From contig JANQPP010000071.1 of the NCBI GenBank assembly GCA_028289405.1, positions 110,006-174,005 of the forward strand: a stretch of 64,000 nt of DNA, in the 5' to 3' direction. The translations under genes were made by a program, and so were the position numbers. This document shows positions 25,975 to 35,728 of this stretch, piece after piece. The notes under the pieces were generated by a model. The model had not been told where the DNA came from. It did not search any database and was given only the letters and a program-made list of their open reading frames with translations. Position 1 is the stretch's first letter. Every line of letters begins with the position of its first letter. Origin of the DNA: Pirellulales bacterium. GTDB lineage: Bacteria; Planctomycetota; Planctomycetia; Pirellulales; JANQPP01.

Positions 25975-28578
25975 TCAAAGATCTGCGAATCCCTTTGCAT
26001 AGGCGTCAACAATCGCCTTTCGTTCGGAGCCGTCAGCCGTCAACAAGCCCTGTCGCAGGCCTCGGCCAAACCCGGAAGGCCGGTCGATGTACTGACATTT
26101 TAGATAGCCGATGATGTAGAGTTCGTTGAAGGCGGACTCGAGAAATCGGGTGATGGCAAGTGCGGCTTCGCCTTCGTTCGGTGCCTGCTCGAAAATGGTC
26201 CGTGGATGCTGCCTGGTCGGATAGCTGATCGCGTGATCGCAGATCAGCACGGGCTTGCCGGCGACTTCATGGATTCTCCGAAACTCGTCGATGGCAAAGC
26301 GTGTACTCGGCGGATAGAGGGGAGCGTAGAGATCGCCAGGCTGGACGGCCACCGCGTCAATCCACTTTGCCGCATGGCGCAAAACGCCGGTCGGATGGTC
26401 ACCCAATAGGTAGCGGTCGCCAAAGACGAGGTGCCGAGGGTCGTGTTTTCGTTGAGCCGAACCGACGACGGCGTAAAACTGCTCCGCGATGATTTTCAGA
26501 AAGTCGCTGTCGTCCGCTTGAACCACTTGCCGTCCCATTGCCACTCTCGACAGGTTCGCTGTGCCGAGCGCGGCGAGCGACGACAAGTCGAGTCCGTAGA
26601 TCGAATTGAGATCCGCCAAGCGGCCCCGATAGCGTGATTCCAAGAACTCCGCGTAGCGAATACGACCGGGCGAATTCGCTTGAAGCTTCCGGATCTCGGA
26701 CACCCAATCCGTACCGCGCAGTCCTCGCGTCTTGATGACATCCCAAGTCGGCGTGTCGGTCCAGAGATAACCAATCAGCAGCCGGTTGCCGCGATGCCGC
26801 TCGCACAGCTCGCGAAACCGTTTATCGACATCGTCGGCCCACTCCGGATCAAACGGGTCAGGAAATCGATAACCGTTTGGTGACGACGGATCAGGATCGC
26901 TGCGATGCTTTTCGATCGGCGCGACGGTGATCGTGGCGAAGTAGGGGAAGTACTCCTGCAGCGCCTCCGGTGCTCCGTAGCCAACACAGTTCATGTTCCA
27001 GCGATCAAACTGCTCGTTAAGGTCCATTCGAAACTCGTCCCAGTCTCCGTTGAACCGTTTCGCGAAGAACTCTTTGTCACGGGCTACCGCGCCGATGTGG
27101 TTGACGCCGAGTGGCACGAACGCCTGCCCGTCGGGATGAATTAGGCGGTGCTTCTCCCCGGACCGCGACAATCGGAATGTTGTATCACCTCCGTCCACCC
27201 ATCGACTGGCCTGCATCACGCGATGAACCTTCCAAAGGTCATTGAGTTTTTCATGCGGCCTTCCGTCGTAAAGAACAAGGTCCGCTTGTTTGCCGACTTG
27301 GATGCTGCCTAGCCGGTCGGCACAACCGAAGAAACGTGCTGGAAACCACGTCGCAGCCGTGATGACTTCTAAAGGTGTGAGCCCGGCTTCACCTAGCAAC
27401 CGCATCTCGTGTTGCATCGCCCAGCCTTCCTCGCAAACCGGCGGTGTTCCGTGCGAGCTGGCCATGATCGGCACGCCTGCCTCGTGACACATTCCGACGA
27501 ACCGCAACATCGTTTGAAAGCCGTCGACGTGGTACGGCTCGGAATCAAACGGGTCGCCGGGCCGACGCTCAAAGACATTCAGGGTTGGGGTAAGAAAGAT
27601 TCCCTTCTCGACCAGCAGGTGAATAAACTCTCTGACTCTTGGGTGATCCAGATCGATTTTCGCCCACAACCGAAATCGCCACGGACGACGGGCGGCGTTG
27701 TCGGCATCAACGGTCCGTCGAAACAACTTCGCGTCAGCCGGATCCGCAATGCTTGTGCCACAAGAGGTCACATGTTCGATCCCGTCGATACCGGCCATGA
27801 TTGCTTTGTCTGCATCAACCAGTTCGAGATGAGCCGTCACGGGAATGCCGTGCCGATCGGCCTGTTGACACGTCGCTTCGATCAAAGTGAGCGGCAATCG
27901 GTAGTAAACTTTGATCGCCGAGCCGCCCTGACGCACGATTCCGTCAACCATATCGTTGGCTTGCTTGACGGATTGAATGTCCAGCGCGTTATCCGGATGT
28001 GCGTGCGGTTTCTGGTCGAAATGTTTGCCGGTCAGAAACAAACGTGGCAATGGGTTTCCCGCAGCGAGTAATGGAGCGTAGTCTTCAATCGCGCGACCGG
28101 GGTCGCGAGCGGCGGTCACCCCATGGCTGAGCACCAGCGAAGGCCGCCGCATCATCGTCTTGGGATCACGGCCCACGTGTAAATGTGGGTCGAGCAAACC
28201 GGGCAGCAGCGTTTTGCCACGCGCGTCGATAACTTCAGCCTCTTCCGGTAGCGACCATTCGCCGACCTTGCCGATGGCGGAAATCATCGAACCCTTTACC
28301 ACGACCACGGCATTCTCGACCGGTGGCCCACCTCGACCGTCAACCAGCGTGACTGCACGGAGGGCGATCGTCTTCATCGGATTCGGTTCGTCCGGCGGAT
28401 TCACTTCGGTCAGTCCGCTGAACCGATCCGTGCCAGGTGTAACCGAATCCACGGGGACGCTTGACGTTTCGTTCCCAGCCACTGAGTCAATCCTGCTCAG
28501 CAAAAGTAAGGCCACGCAGATCGCCAGGAGATTCCGGGCACGGACCGAGCTCATCCGCAAGGAAAGTAACACACTCAT
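25975..28578 (-). CDS. Secreted amidohydrolase / agarase-like glycoside hydrolase fusion
   Basis: An 867-residue exported protein. ATG 28578 has an AGGAG site and is followed by a signal peptide (LLAICVALLLLSRIDSVAG). The first half is an imidazolonepropionase-like amidohydrolase: metal motif LLDPHLHVG, GIEHVTSCG, and LGSIQVGKQADLVLYDGRPHEKL. Where this family has the catalytic Asp (AGTD) it reads ASSH. From about residue 475 a second domain begins (LIHPDGQAFVPLGVNHIG), resembling agarase-like GH proteins: LIGYLWTDTPTW, LVFGDRYLLGDHPTG, KPVLICDHAISYP. The join is in frame with no stop, so it reads as a true fusion. A role in polysaccharide breakdown is inferred. Confidence 0.8.
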   Translation of the reverse strand: MSVLLSLRMSSVRARNLLAICVALLLLSRIDSVAGNETSSVPVDSVTPGTDRFSGLTEVNPPDEPNPMKTIALRAVTLVDGRGGPPVENAVVVVKGSMISAIGKVGEWSLPEEAEVIDARGKTLLPGLLDPHLHVGRDPKTMMRRPSLVLSHGVTAARDPGRAIEDYAPLLAAGNPLPRLFLTGKHFDQKPHAHPDNALDIQSVKQANDMVDGIVRQGGSAIKVYYRLPLTLIEATCQQADRHGIPVTAHLELVDADKAIMAGIDGIEHVTSCGTSIADPADAKLFRRTVDADNAARRPWRFRLWAKIDLDHPRVREFIHLLVEKGIFLTPTLNVFERRPGDPFDSEPYHVDGFQTMLRFVGMCHEAGVPIMASSHGTPPVCEEGWAMQHEMRLLGEAGLTPLEVITAATWFPARFFGCADRLGSIQVGKQADLVLYDGRPHEKLNDLWKVHRVMQASRWVDGGDTTFRLSRSGEKHRLIHPDGQAFVPLGVNHIGAVARDKEFFAKRFNGDWDEFRMDLNEQFDRWNMNCVGYGAPEALQEYFPYFATITVAPIEKHRSDPDPSSPNGYRFPDPFDPEWADDVDKRFRELCERHRGNRLLIGYLWTDTPTWDVIKTRGLRGTDWVSEIRKLQANSPGRIRYAEFLESRYRGRLADLNSIYGLDLSSLAALGTANLSRVAMGRQVVQADDSDFLKIIAEQFYAVVGSAQRKHDPRHLVFGDRYLLGDHPTGVLRHAAKWIDAVAVQPGDLYAPLYPPSTRFAIDEFRRIHEVAGKPVLICDHAISYPTRQHPRTIFEQAPNEGEAALAITRFLESAFNELYIIGYLKCQYIDRPSGFGRGLRQGLLTADGSERKAIVDAYAKGFADL

Positions 28579-28591
28579 TCGTGTCTCCTGA

Positions 28592-28843
28592 AGTTTCTCG
28601 TCGCGAGGCAATGGCGGTGGTAGACTGCCGGGAAACCGATTCTCGCGGTGTGGACGTTTTCCGCAGCGGACACTGGCAACGCTTGTTGTTGTCGGCATCG
28701 CCGCGCTAGCCGACGTCACGGTCTGCGCGGAAGACAGTCCTGACTTTGTCACCGAGATTCAGGCCATTCTCTCACGTCACGGCGTAGCGTGCCACGGTGC
28801 GGATCGACAGCGCGGTGGCTTTCGTCTGGACATGGTGACCTAG
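28592..28843 (+). pseudogene. Relic of a planctomycete cytochrome c (PSCyt1-like) gene
   Basis: On the plus strand a frame without any ATG reads a hydrophobic signal-like stretch (TLATLVVVGIAALADVTVCA) followed by DFVTEIQAILSRHGVACHGA and DRQRGGFRLDMVT then stop. This matches the beginning of planctomycete PSCyt1 proteins (normally several hundred residues), but the heme motif CxxCH has lost its first cysteine (GVACH) and the protein ends about 40 residues into the domain. It partly overlaps the 5' leader of the leftward fusion gene. Confidence 0.75.
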
Positions 28844-28960
28844 TCCCCTTCACTGGGTTCAGACCGCGAGTGATAGACTTCGGTTTTGGGCGTAGCAGAA
28901 GAAGGTGGAGCATGCCCCAGAAACGAGTTGCTCACATCTTCCCATCCGTCAGCAAGCTGC

Positions 28961-28977
28961 ATACCGTATACGGGTAT
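28961..28977 (+). promoter_or_regulatory. Candidate CsoR operator before copA
   Basis: ATACCGTATACGGGTAT is a near-palindrome of the ATACC...GGGTAT type seen in CsoR-family operators, 62 bp upstream of the copper ATPase start. A csoR-like gene lies downstream of copA, which fits copper-induced derepression. Confidence 0.5.
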
Positions 28978-29038
28978 CCGGCGTGAAAGTAGCAAGGACA
29001 TGGCCGCAGGACCATGAGCCAGACATAAAAGTGGGGCG

Positions 29039-31423
29039 ATGGAGAAAACGGTGACGAAAACGACGGACCCGGTGTGTGGCATGACGGTCGATCCCGCGTC
29101 AGTGCGGTTGTCGAGCTACCAAGGGGATGAATATTTCTTTTGCAGCGAATCCTGCCGACGAAAGTTCGAGGATGACCCGGCAGCGGTGCTGGCGAAGGCG
29201 GCTCAACGGGAAACCGACACGATTGAAGGAATGAGCGGCGAGCATAGCTGCTGTTCGCACGGTGGAGCGAAAAAGTCCGCGGCGCGGAAACCGCCGGCTG
29301 ACCCGGATGCCATCTACACCTGCCCGATGCATCCGGAGGTTGAACAGGTTGGACCAGGCGATTGCCCGATCTGCGGTATGGACCTGGAGCCGAAGTACTT
29401 CGATATGTCGGACCAGGGCGACGAAGAGTCCTACCGTGACATGCGACGCCGGTTTTGGGTGGGGGGGGGCTTGTCGCTGCCGCTGCTGGTGCTGGCGATG
29501 GGGCCGATGATTGGCTGGAGTCTGGCCGAGGGCCTATCCAATGCAGCGTTCGGTTGGCTTCAGCTTGCGTTAGCAACTCCGGTAGTGTTCTGGTGTGGTT
29601 GGCCGCTGTTGGTGCGCGGAGTGAAATCGTTGCGCTCGATGAACCTGAATATGTTCTCACTGATCGCGGTGGGAACGCTGGCCGCATTTCTGTTCAGTTT
29701 GTTCGTGGTGTTTTTCCCGGCTCTGATTCCGGAGGCGTTCTTTGAGAACGGCAAACCGCCCCTCTACTTTGAGGCAGCAGCGGTGATCATCACGCTGGTT
29801 CTGCTAGGACAGGTTCTGGAACTTCGCGCTCGGCAGCAGACCAACGGCGCGATTCGCGAACTGATGCAGCTTGCGCCCGAGACCGCTCATCGAATCAACG
29901 ACAACGGCGAGGAAGAAGTCGCACTTGGTGATGTGAAGAAAGGCGATCGTCTGCGTGTGCGACCAGGAGAGAAAATTCCCGTGGATGGAATTGTGCTCAG
30001 TGGAAGCAGTAGCGTCGATGAATCGATGCTAACAGGCGAGCCGATTCCGCTGAAGAAAGCCCAAGGCGATGAGATCACAGGCGGGACGTTGAATCAGACT
30101 GGTGCGTTGGTGATGCAAGCGGTGGGCGTGGGAGGTGATATGGTGCTACACCGCATTGTGCAGATGGTGGCGGAAGCCCAGCGAAGTCGTGCTCCGATTC
30201 AAAAACTGGCGGATGTCGTGTCGCGCTACTTCGTTCCCGGCGTGATCGTGTGCTCGATTCTTGCCTTCATCGGTTGGGCCATGTTCGGGCCGGAACCGCG
30301 ACTGGCTCACGCGTTCGTCGCGGCGGTTGCCGTGCTGATCATCGCCTGTCCGTGTGCCTTGGGGCTCGCGACGCCGATGTCGGTGATGGTGGGCGTGGGC
30401 CGTGGCGCGAAGGAAGGCGTGTTGATCAAGAACGCCGAAGTCCTTGAACTGATGGAGAAGGTTGACACAGTTGTCGTTGATAAGACCGGTACGCTGACTC
30501 AAGGGCGACCTGAAGTGACTATGGTCGAGACGTTCGGCGACTGGACCGAAGGCGACGTATTAAAGTTGGCTGCCGCCGTGGAAGCTCGGAGCGAACATCC
30601 ACTGGCACAGGCGGTAGTTCGACGAGGGAATTCCGGCGAGGTTCAACTGCCGGATGTGACAGGCTTCGATAGCATCACTGGCGGTGGTGTGCGAGCTACC
30701 GTGGACAACCATCAGGTGCTGATCGGGAAAGCCGACCTGCTGGACGAGCAATCCATCACCGGAGTCGCTGCCGGACGCGAACGGGCGACGCAGCACCAAT
30801 CCGAAGGGGCGACGGTGGTCTTCGTGGCGATCGACGGGAGCCTGTCAGCCATCATGGCGATTGCCGACCCAATTAAGGAGAGCACGCGCGCAGCGCTCGA
30901 CACGCTCCACGAATTTGGACTGAAAGTTGTCATGTTAACCGGTGACGCTCGGCCCACCGCGAAAGCCGTGGCGGAGAAACTCGGCATCGACGAATTTCAT
31001 GCAGGTGTGTCACCGCAGGACAAACACGCTTTCGTGAAGAGGCTAAAGGACGATGGCCACGTGGTCGCGATGGCGGGTGACGGAATCAACGATGCTCCGG
31101 CCCTGGCGGAATCCAATGTCGGAATCGCGATGGGCACGGGAACCGGTGTGGCCATTGAATCAGCCGGTGTGACCTTGGTCGGCGGTGACCTGCGCGGCGT
31201 GGCCGCAGCGAATAACCTGAGCCGCAAGACCATGAGCAACATTCGCCAGAACCTGTTCTTCGCCTTCATCTACAACGCGCTCGGAGTGCCGGTGGCTGCG
31301 GGATTGCTTTATCCGGTCTTCGGTGTGCTGCTCAGCCCGATGATCGCGGCAGCAGCGATGAGCGTCAGCAGTGTTTCGGTGATCGCAAACGCTTTACGAC
31401 TTCGAGCCGCTAAGCTCGCGTAA
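29039..31423 (+). CDS. copA: Copper-translocating P-type ATPase with YHS and heavy-metal-binding domains
   Basis: A 794-residue P1B-type cation pump. Order: YHS domain ([16 protein letters not shown], residues 6-45), Cys/His linker (HSCCSHGG), a heavy-metal-binding domain ([26 protein letters not shown], about 93-118), eight membrane helices, actuator TGEP, metal-binding CPC in [13 protein letters not shown], phosphorylation DKTGTLTQ, and hinge [13 protein letters not shown]. The CPC plus YHS arrangement indicates Cu(I)/Ag(I) export. It is followed 122 bp on by csoR. An in-frame GTG four codons downstream has the better SD, so the start is not certain. Confidence 0.93.
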   Translation: MEKTVTKTTDPVCGMTVDPASVRLSSYQGDEYFFCSESCRRKFEDDPAAVLAKAAQRETDTIEGMSGEHSCCSHGGAKKSAARKPPADPDAIYTCPMHPEVEQVGPGDCPICGMDLEPKYFDMSDQGDEESYRDMRRRFWVGGGLSLPLLVLAMGPMIGWSLAEGLSNAAFGWLQLALATPVVFWCGWPLLVRGVKSLRSMNLNMFSLIAVGTLAAFLFSLFVVFFPALIPEAFFENGKPPLYFEAAAVIITLVLLGQVLELRARQQTNGAIRELMQLAPETAHRINDNGEEEVALGDVKKGDRLRVRPGEKIPVDGIVLSGSSSVDESMLTGEPIPLKKAQGDEITGGTLNQTGALVMQAVGVGGDMVLHRIVQMVAEAQRSRAPIQKLADVVSRYFVPGVIVCSILAFIGWAMFGPEPRLAHAFVAAVAVLIIACPCALGLATPMSVMVGVGRGAKEGVLIKNAEVLELMEKVDTVVVDKTGTLTQGRPEVTMVETFGDWTEGDVLKLAAAVEARSEHPLAQAVVRRGNSGEVQLPDVTGFDSITGGGVRATVDNHQVLIGKADLLDEQSITGVAAGRERATQHQSEGATVVFVAIDGSLSAIMAIADPIKESTRAALDTLHEFGLKVVMLTGDARPTAKAVAEKLGIDEFHAGVSPQDKHAFVKRLKDDGHVVAMAGDGINDAPALAESNVGIAMGTGTGVAIESAGVTLVGGDLRGVAAANNLSRKTMSNIRQNLFFAFIYNALGVPVAAGLLYPVFGVLLSPMIAAAAMSVSSVSVIANALRLRAAKLA

Positions 31424-31545
31424 TCGATGAGCTGATCCTGTCCCAATTTCTTCAAATACGCTAAGCTTCGATGTTCACTGTCAAATGGCTGCCGTGACGC
31501 TGGTTGTCGTGTGCGGGCGATTGGAAGTTGCCACCGGTAGGCATC

Positions 31546-31833
31546 ATGCTCCAAGAGGATGAGAAAAAGAAGATGCTGAATCGCATCCGCCGCATCAACG
31601 GTCAGGTGGATGCGGTGGGGCGTATGATTGAGAACGAGGAATACTGCGTCGACGTTTTAATGCAAATTTCCGCCGCGACTGGCGCGCTCTCCAAGGTCGC
31701 GGAAATTGTCTTGGAGAATCATCTGAAAACTTGCGTTACCGAAGCCATGCAGAACGACGACGCGCAAGACCGTGAGCAGAAACTGGAAGAGCTGATGAAA
31801 CTGTTCCGGAAGTATGCGGGTGTCATTGATTGA
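31546..31833 (+). CDS. csoR: Copper-sensing CsoR-family repressor
   Basis: A 95-residue four-helix DNA-binding repressor. The start MLQEDEKKKMLNRIRRINGQVDAVGRMIE is the standard CsoR/RcnR helix 1. Copper ligands are visible as Cys in EEYCVDVL and the His/Cys pair in ENHLKTCV, the C-H-C set of CsoR and not the His-rich RcnR/InrS set. It lies just downstream of the copper pump and probably controls it through the site before copA. Confidence 0.92.
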   Translation: MLQEDEKKKMLNRIRRINGQVDAVGRMIENEEYCVDVLMQISAATGALSKVAEIVLENHLKTCVTEAMQNDDAQDREQKLEELMKLFRKYAGVID

Positions 31834-31912
31834 GCAGCATATGGGATTCTACATTGACAGCCTCCGGCTTGCTCCTTGCATCAATCTTTCAACGTCTGAA
31901 GTACATCCGACG

Positions 31913-31944
31913 TGCTGCTGGCATGGATAGACAACCCAGCAGCA
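31913..31944 (+). terminator. Hairpin after csoR
   Basis: TGCTGCTGG and CCAGCAGCA form a perfect 9-bp stem with a 14-nt loop, 80 bp after the csoR stop. Without a T-run it is only a possible terminator of the copper operon. Confidence 0.35.
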
Positions 31945-32097
31945 GCCATGAACAGCTTGCGGATTTCATTCACTCAATGCCGAGCCGATAAACCACGCTC
32001 TTTCGGCTCCAAGCGGTTTCCCACTTCCATTCCCCGTCCACATTGATAGGATGCAATTCAGTTGCCGTTTCCAATGTCCTTGTGAGTCGACTTCCTC

Positions 32098-32463
32098 GTG
32101 CATGAGTTATCGATCGCAACCAGCTTGATTGAGGTTGCCTGCGAGTCCGCCGAGCTTGACGGAGCCAACAAGGTGACCAAATTGAGTTTGCGAATCGGCG
32201 ACCTGTCAGGCGTCGTGGCCGATGCACTCCATTTCTCGTTCAGCTTGGCGGCGGAGGGCACGCTCTGTGAAGGGGCTGAACTGGACATTGAACACGTTCC
32301 GGTTGTCGCGCATTGCCCGCGCTGTGACGAGTCATTCACTCTGCGGGACGTCAACCGGTTTATTTGCCCAAAATGCGAATCGCCCACGCCACGAATTCTC
32401 ACGGGACAGGAATTGGATTTGATTTCGTTGGAGGTCCATGTCGATGAAACCGCGCGTGCTTGA
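32098..32463 (+). CDS. hypA: Hydrogenase nickel insertion protein HypA
   Basis: A 121-residue nickel chaperone for [NiFe]-hydrogenase assembly. GTG at 32098 gives the required N-terminal Met-His (MHELSIATS), whose His2 is the nickel ligand. The zinc site is CPRCDE ... CPKCES (residues 79-101). It hands nickel to HypB, whose gene overlaps its 3' end by 26 bp. It converges on the hox operon. The start codon is fixed by the conserved MHE although no strong SD is visible. Confidence 0.95.
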   Translation: MHELSIATSLIEVACESAELDGANKVTKLSLRIGDLSGVVADALHFSFSLAAEGTLCEGAELDIEHVPVVAHCPRCDESFTLRDVNRFICPKCESPTPRILTGQELDLISLEVHVDETARA

Positions 32464-33169
32464 AGTCCGCACGAGGATTCTGAAAAAGAACGACGAGCTC
32501 GCCCGCGATATGCGTGCCGCCTTCGCCAGCCGGGGCGTGTTCGTGCCTAATCTAGTATCGAGCCCCGGTTCGGGAAAGACGGAATTACTGACCAGAACCC
32601 TTGATCATTTGAAGACGGCATATCGCGTGGCTGCCGTGGTTGGAGACTTGGCGACCGAAAACGATGCCAACCGATTAGCTACCAGCGGTGCCCCGGCGAT
32701 CCAAATCCAAACGGACAACATATGCCATCTGGAAGCCGACATGGTTCAGCGAGCTATCGGCGGCTGGGACCTCGACACGCTAGACCTGCTGTTCATCGAG
32801 AACGTGGGAAACCTGGTCTGTCCAACGACTTGGGATCTGGGTGAAGATCTGCGCGTACTGCTCATGGCGGTCACCGAAGGCGAAGACAAACCGCTCAAGT
32901 ACCCCACATTGATCAACACGGCCGACGTCGTCGTGATCAGCAAGATCGACTTGGCCGAAGCCGTCGGATTCGATCGGGAGCTCGCGCACAAGAACATTCA
33001 GACGGTTCGTCCTGGGATCGAAGTGATCGAAACGTCGGCCAAGACCGGATTGGGGATGCAACGTTGGTTTGACTATCTCATTCAACAAGTCGCGAGAAAA
33101 CGCGATGGCGAGGAAAGCTCCGCTGCGAAAAATCTTCCGCAGGCGACCGAGCAGCATGCACCGCTATAA
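32438..33169 (+). CDS. hypB: Hydrogenase nickel incorporation GTPase HypB
   Basis: A 243-residue GTPase that powers nickel delivery to the hydrogenase large subunit. Motifs: P-loop VSSPGSGKTEL, AVVGDLATENDA, CHLEADM (metal/zinc site), LLFIENVGNLVCP, and VVISKIDLAEAVG (NKxD-like). It lacks the His-rich N-terminal nickel-storage tail of some HypB proteins. It forms an overlapping pair with hypA; the other hyp genes lie 25 kb away in the same window. Confidence 0.96.
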   Translation: MSMKPRVLEVRTRILKKNDELARDMRAAFASRGVFVPNLVSSPGSGKTELLTRTLDHLKTAYRVAAVVGDLATENDANRLATSGAPAIQIQTDNICHLEADMVQRAIGGWDLDTLDLLFIENVGNLVCPTTWDLGEDLRVLLMAVTEGEDKPLKYPTLINTADVVVISKIDLAEAVGFDRELAHKNIQTVRPGIEVIETSAKTGLGMQRWFDYLIQQVARKRDGEESSAAKNLPQATEQHAPL

Positions 33170-33228
33170 AACTTGAAACCAGAGTCGAGGATGTCGCGCG
33201 CTTGCGCACTACACGATCCTGGGTCGAC

Positions 33229-33699
33229 TCACGCCGAAGCCAGATGCGTTCGTATGAGTTGCAAAGCCTTCTCGACAAGCCGATCACAGGCCGCGTCGAC
33301 TTCCGCCGTGAGTTCGTGGTCACGCAGGTCGAATGAGCGGCCGCGAATGGTCATGGCGAATGTTTCCGGGGCATGACCATAGAGCCGACGCGATAGCCCC
33401 AACAGCGCCACGGCGTCGAACCGGTGGCTCAGCACTTCGACGTCGTCGGTTTCCTCGACCCGTTGCACACAAACCTCGTCCGCAGGGCCATCGGCGGAGG
33501 CATCCAGAAAAATCACGGTGGAAACACGGGCCAGTTCCGCCGCGAGTTCCGGCGTAGGCGCACACTGGCTGATCACTTTCACCTGGGATGTATCCACGAC
33601 CGCGCTGATCCGCTCGGCGGCAATTTGTCCCAGGGCATCGTCACCGCGGAGCGTGTTTCCCAGCCCGATGACCAAAACCTGGGGCACTTCTGGATTCAT
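33229..33699 (-). CDS. hoxW: Hydrogenase maturation protease
   Basis: A 156-residue endopeptidase that trims the C-terminus of the hydrogenase large subunit after nickel insertion. The fold signature VLVIGLGNTLRGDDALG is at residues 8-24 with the metal-binding Asp, followed by VIFLDASADG and a His (LSHRFDAVALLGL). ATG 33699 overlaps the hoxH stop by ATGA, so it is the last gene of the hox operon. The longer upstream frame is antisense-like to hoxH and rejected. Confidence 0.92.
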   Translation of the reverse strand: MNPEVPQVLVIGLGNTLRGDDALGQIAAERISAVVDTSQVKVISQCAPTPELAAELARVSTVIFLDASADGPADEVCVQRVEETDDVEVLSHRFDAVALLGLSRRLYGHAPETFAMTIRGRSFDLRDHELTAEVDAACDRLVEKALQLIRTHLASA

Positions 33700-35138
33700 G
33701 GAGAGTGCGGTGAATCCCGAACCAGTTCGTCCACGACGATGCCGCTGGCGTCGAGCAACTCGATCTTGAGCGGCATCTGCCCGAATGCGTGCGACGCGCA
33801 GCTCAGGCACGGATCATAGCAGCGGATGACCGCCTCGACGCGGTTCAGCATGCCTTCCTGAAGGTTTTTGCCGTCGACGAAATACTCGGCGGCTTGCTTG
33901 ATGCCATGGTTCATCGCCAGGTTGTTGTGCCCAGTGGCAATGATGAGATTCGCCCACGTCATCAAGCCGTCGTCGTCAATCTTGTAATGGTGAATGAGAG
34001 TCCCTCGAGGCGCCTCGGCGACGCCGATTCCCTCGTTGCGATTACCTCGGGCACGCGCCCGAACCCGCGTGGCGAGAATCTCCGGGTCCTCCAGCAGTTC
34101 CTGCATCCTCTCCATGGAGAAAATGATTTCGACCAGCCGCGCGTAGTGGAAGTGGAAACTGCTGCTGACCGGTTCACCACGTTGTAGCTGGCGGAACTCG
34201 TCGAGGGCCGCGTCGGCGACGGGCGAGCCACAGAAGTCGCAATTGTTCAGTCGCGCGAGCGGTCCGACGCGGTAGATTCCCTCGGGATAACCAGCCGGCA
34301 GATAGTAAGGAAATTTCATGTACGAGTATGGCTCGACGGCTTCGCCGATGACGCGCTCGTAATCGGTGAGCGGCACCATATCTTCGACCATGGCGCCGTT
34401 GGAATCCTTGATGCGAAAGTAACCATCGTAGTGTTCGAGACTGCCATCACTTCCGATGAGGCTGAGGTACATCGTGGGGAAATTGCCGAAGTATTTGATC
34501 TCCTCGGGAAACTTGGCGATCACTTTCTTGAACGACTTCAGTGTCCGCTGGGCGATCTCCAAACCTTCGGGAAGCATCGCCAGCATGTCCTGACGCTTTT
34601 CTTCCGTCAGCGGTTCGTTCACACCTCCCGGCACCATCCAACCGGGATGGATCTTCTTGCCGCCGAGCATCTCGATGATGGTCTGTCCAATTTGTCGTAG
34701 CCGGATCCCATCTCGGGCCATTTGCGGATCCACGGCCAAGAGTCCGAAAACGTTCCGTTGCTTGGGATCCGAGTCCATGCCCAAGAGCAGGTCGGCTGAT
34801 GAGAGATGAAAGAAGGACAAGGCATGGGACTGGGCCAGTTGGGCCAGATTCATCAAGCGGCGAAGCTTCGCGGCCGTGGGCGGAATCGTCACGCTGAGCA
34901 GGTGATCGCACGCTTTGGAGGAGGCCACCAAATGGCTCACGGGGCAGATGCCGCAGGTGCGGGCCGTCAAGGCGGGCATCTCCGGAAACGGCCGGCCTTC
35001 GCAGAATTTCTCGAAGCCGCGGAATTGTGTCAGATGAAACTGAGCGTTATCCACTTTGCCCGCATCGTTCAAATGCAAAGTGATGTGAGCATGCCCTTCG
35101 ATGCGGGAGACCGGATTGATCGTGATGGTTTTCGACAT
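33696..35138 (-). CDS. hoxH: Bidirectional [NiFe] hydrogenase large subunit HoxH
   Basis: Catalytic subunit, about 480 residues. The start [19 protein letters not shown] is the family start; the N-terminal Ni ligands are in [10 protein letters not shown] and the C-terminal ones in [16 protein letters not shown]. The 30-residue tail after SH is the peptide expected to be removed by the maturation protease encoded next. Together with HoxEFUY it makes a group 3d NAD-coupled hydrogenase that can evolve or consume H2. Confidence 0.96.
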   Translation of the reverse strand: MSKTITINPVSRIEGHAHITLHLNDAGKVDNAQFHLTQFRGFEKFCEGRPFPEMPALTARTCGICPVSHLVASSKACDHLLSVTIPPTAAKLRRLMNLAQLAQSHALSFFHLSSADLLLGMDSDPKQRNVFGLLAVDPQMARDGIRLRQIGQTIIEMLGGKKIHPGWMVPGGVNEPLTEEKRQDMLAMLPEGLEIAQRTLKSFKKVIAKFPEEIKYFGNFPTMYLSLIGSDGSLEHYDGYFRIKDSNGAMVEDMVPLTDYERVIGEAVEPYSYMKFPYYLPAGYPEGIYRVGPLARLNNCDFCGSPVADAALDEFRQLQRGEPVSSSFHFHYARLVEIIFSMERMQELLEDPEILATRVRARARGNRNEGIGVAEAPRGTLIHHYKIDDDGLMTWANLIIATGHNNLAMNHGIKQAAEYFVDGKNLQEGMLNRVEAVIRCYDPCLSCASHAFGQMPLKIELLDASGIVVDELVRDSPHSP

Positions 35139-35185
35139 GGGCTGAGGCCTGATGGGCAAGAGCTGGGGATTGAAACAACCGCCTG

Positions 35186-35728
35186 CTAGGCTCCAAATCG
35201 CGTGACTTCAGTGGGACAAGGAGTACGTCCGGCCATGAGTTCCGTTAACACGTACCAAATAGTGTCGGCCGATGGTGGGCACCCTTGCACGACCAGATCG
35301 ACCGGCACGACGTGATGGATCGGTCGCACGGTCTCTAACAGCGGTGGCACCTCTTCGGTCGGGCGTTGGGGCTGACATTGCACGTTTTCCACGAACGCTC
35401 GGTCGTAAACCTCATCGAGGTCGAACGTGTTCCGCATGGTAGGCACGTTACCGGTGACCGCGCAATCTCCCAGGCTGATCAGGTACTTGCAACGGCTGCG
35501 AAACAACTTCGCTTTCTCCAGGTCCTCTTCGTTGCTGACCGCGCCCTCGAGAATGCCGACGTCCACGCCTTCCGGCAATTCCTTGGTGTCGACGATAGGG
35601 CTGTACACGATGTCCACTTTTTCGGCCAACGTGATCAGCCGCTCGTCGAGATCGAGGAACGACATGTGGCACCCGGAGCAACCGTCCAGCCATGCCGTGG
35701 CCATGGTGATTTTCGTCGAAGCACTCAT
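35186..35728 (-). CDS. hoxY: [NiFe] hydrogenase small subunit HoxY
   Basis: A 180-residue electron-transfer subunit holding the proximal 4Fe-4S cluster. Cysteines appear in [31 protein letters not shown] and [16 protein letters not shown], in the order known for HoxY. ATG 35728 overlaps the hoxU stop by ATGA; the longer frame is rejected. There is no Tat signal, so the enzyme is cytoplasmic, as expected for group 3d. Confidence 0.95.
   Translation of the reverse strand: MSASTKITMATAWLDGCSGCHMSFLDLDERLITLAEKVDIVYSPIVDTKELPEGVDVGILEGAVSNEEDLEKAKLFRSRCKYLISLGDCAVTGNVPTMRNTFDLDEVYDRAFVENVQCQPQRPTEEVPPLLETVRPIHHVVPVDLVVQGCPPSADTIWYVLTELMAGRTPCPTEVTRFGA

Noticed and set aside
28579..28752. N-terminal extension of the amidohydrolase-agarase fusion
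   Set aside because: The extra 58 residues are the antisense of the cytochrome relic, and the signal peptide with an AGGAG site starts at 28578.
28932..29687. 251-codon minus-strand frame opposite the copper ATPase
   Set aside because: It is the antisense shadow of copA's N-terminal metal domains, Pro/Arg/Ser-rich without motifs.
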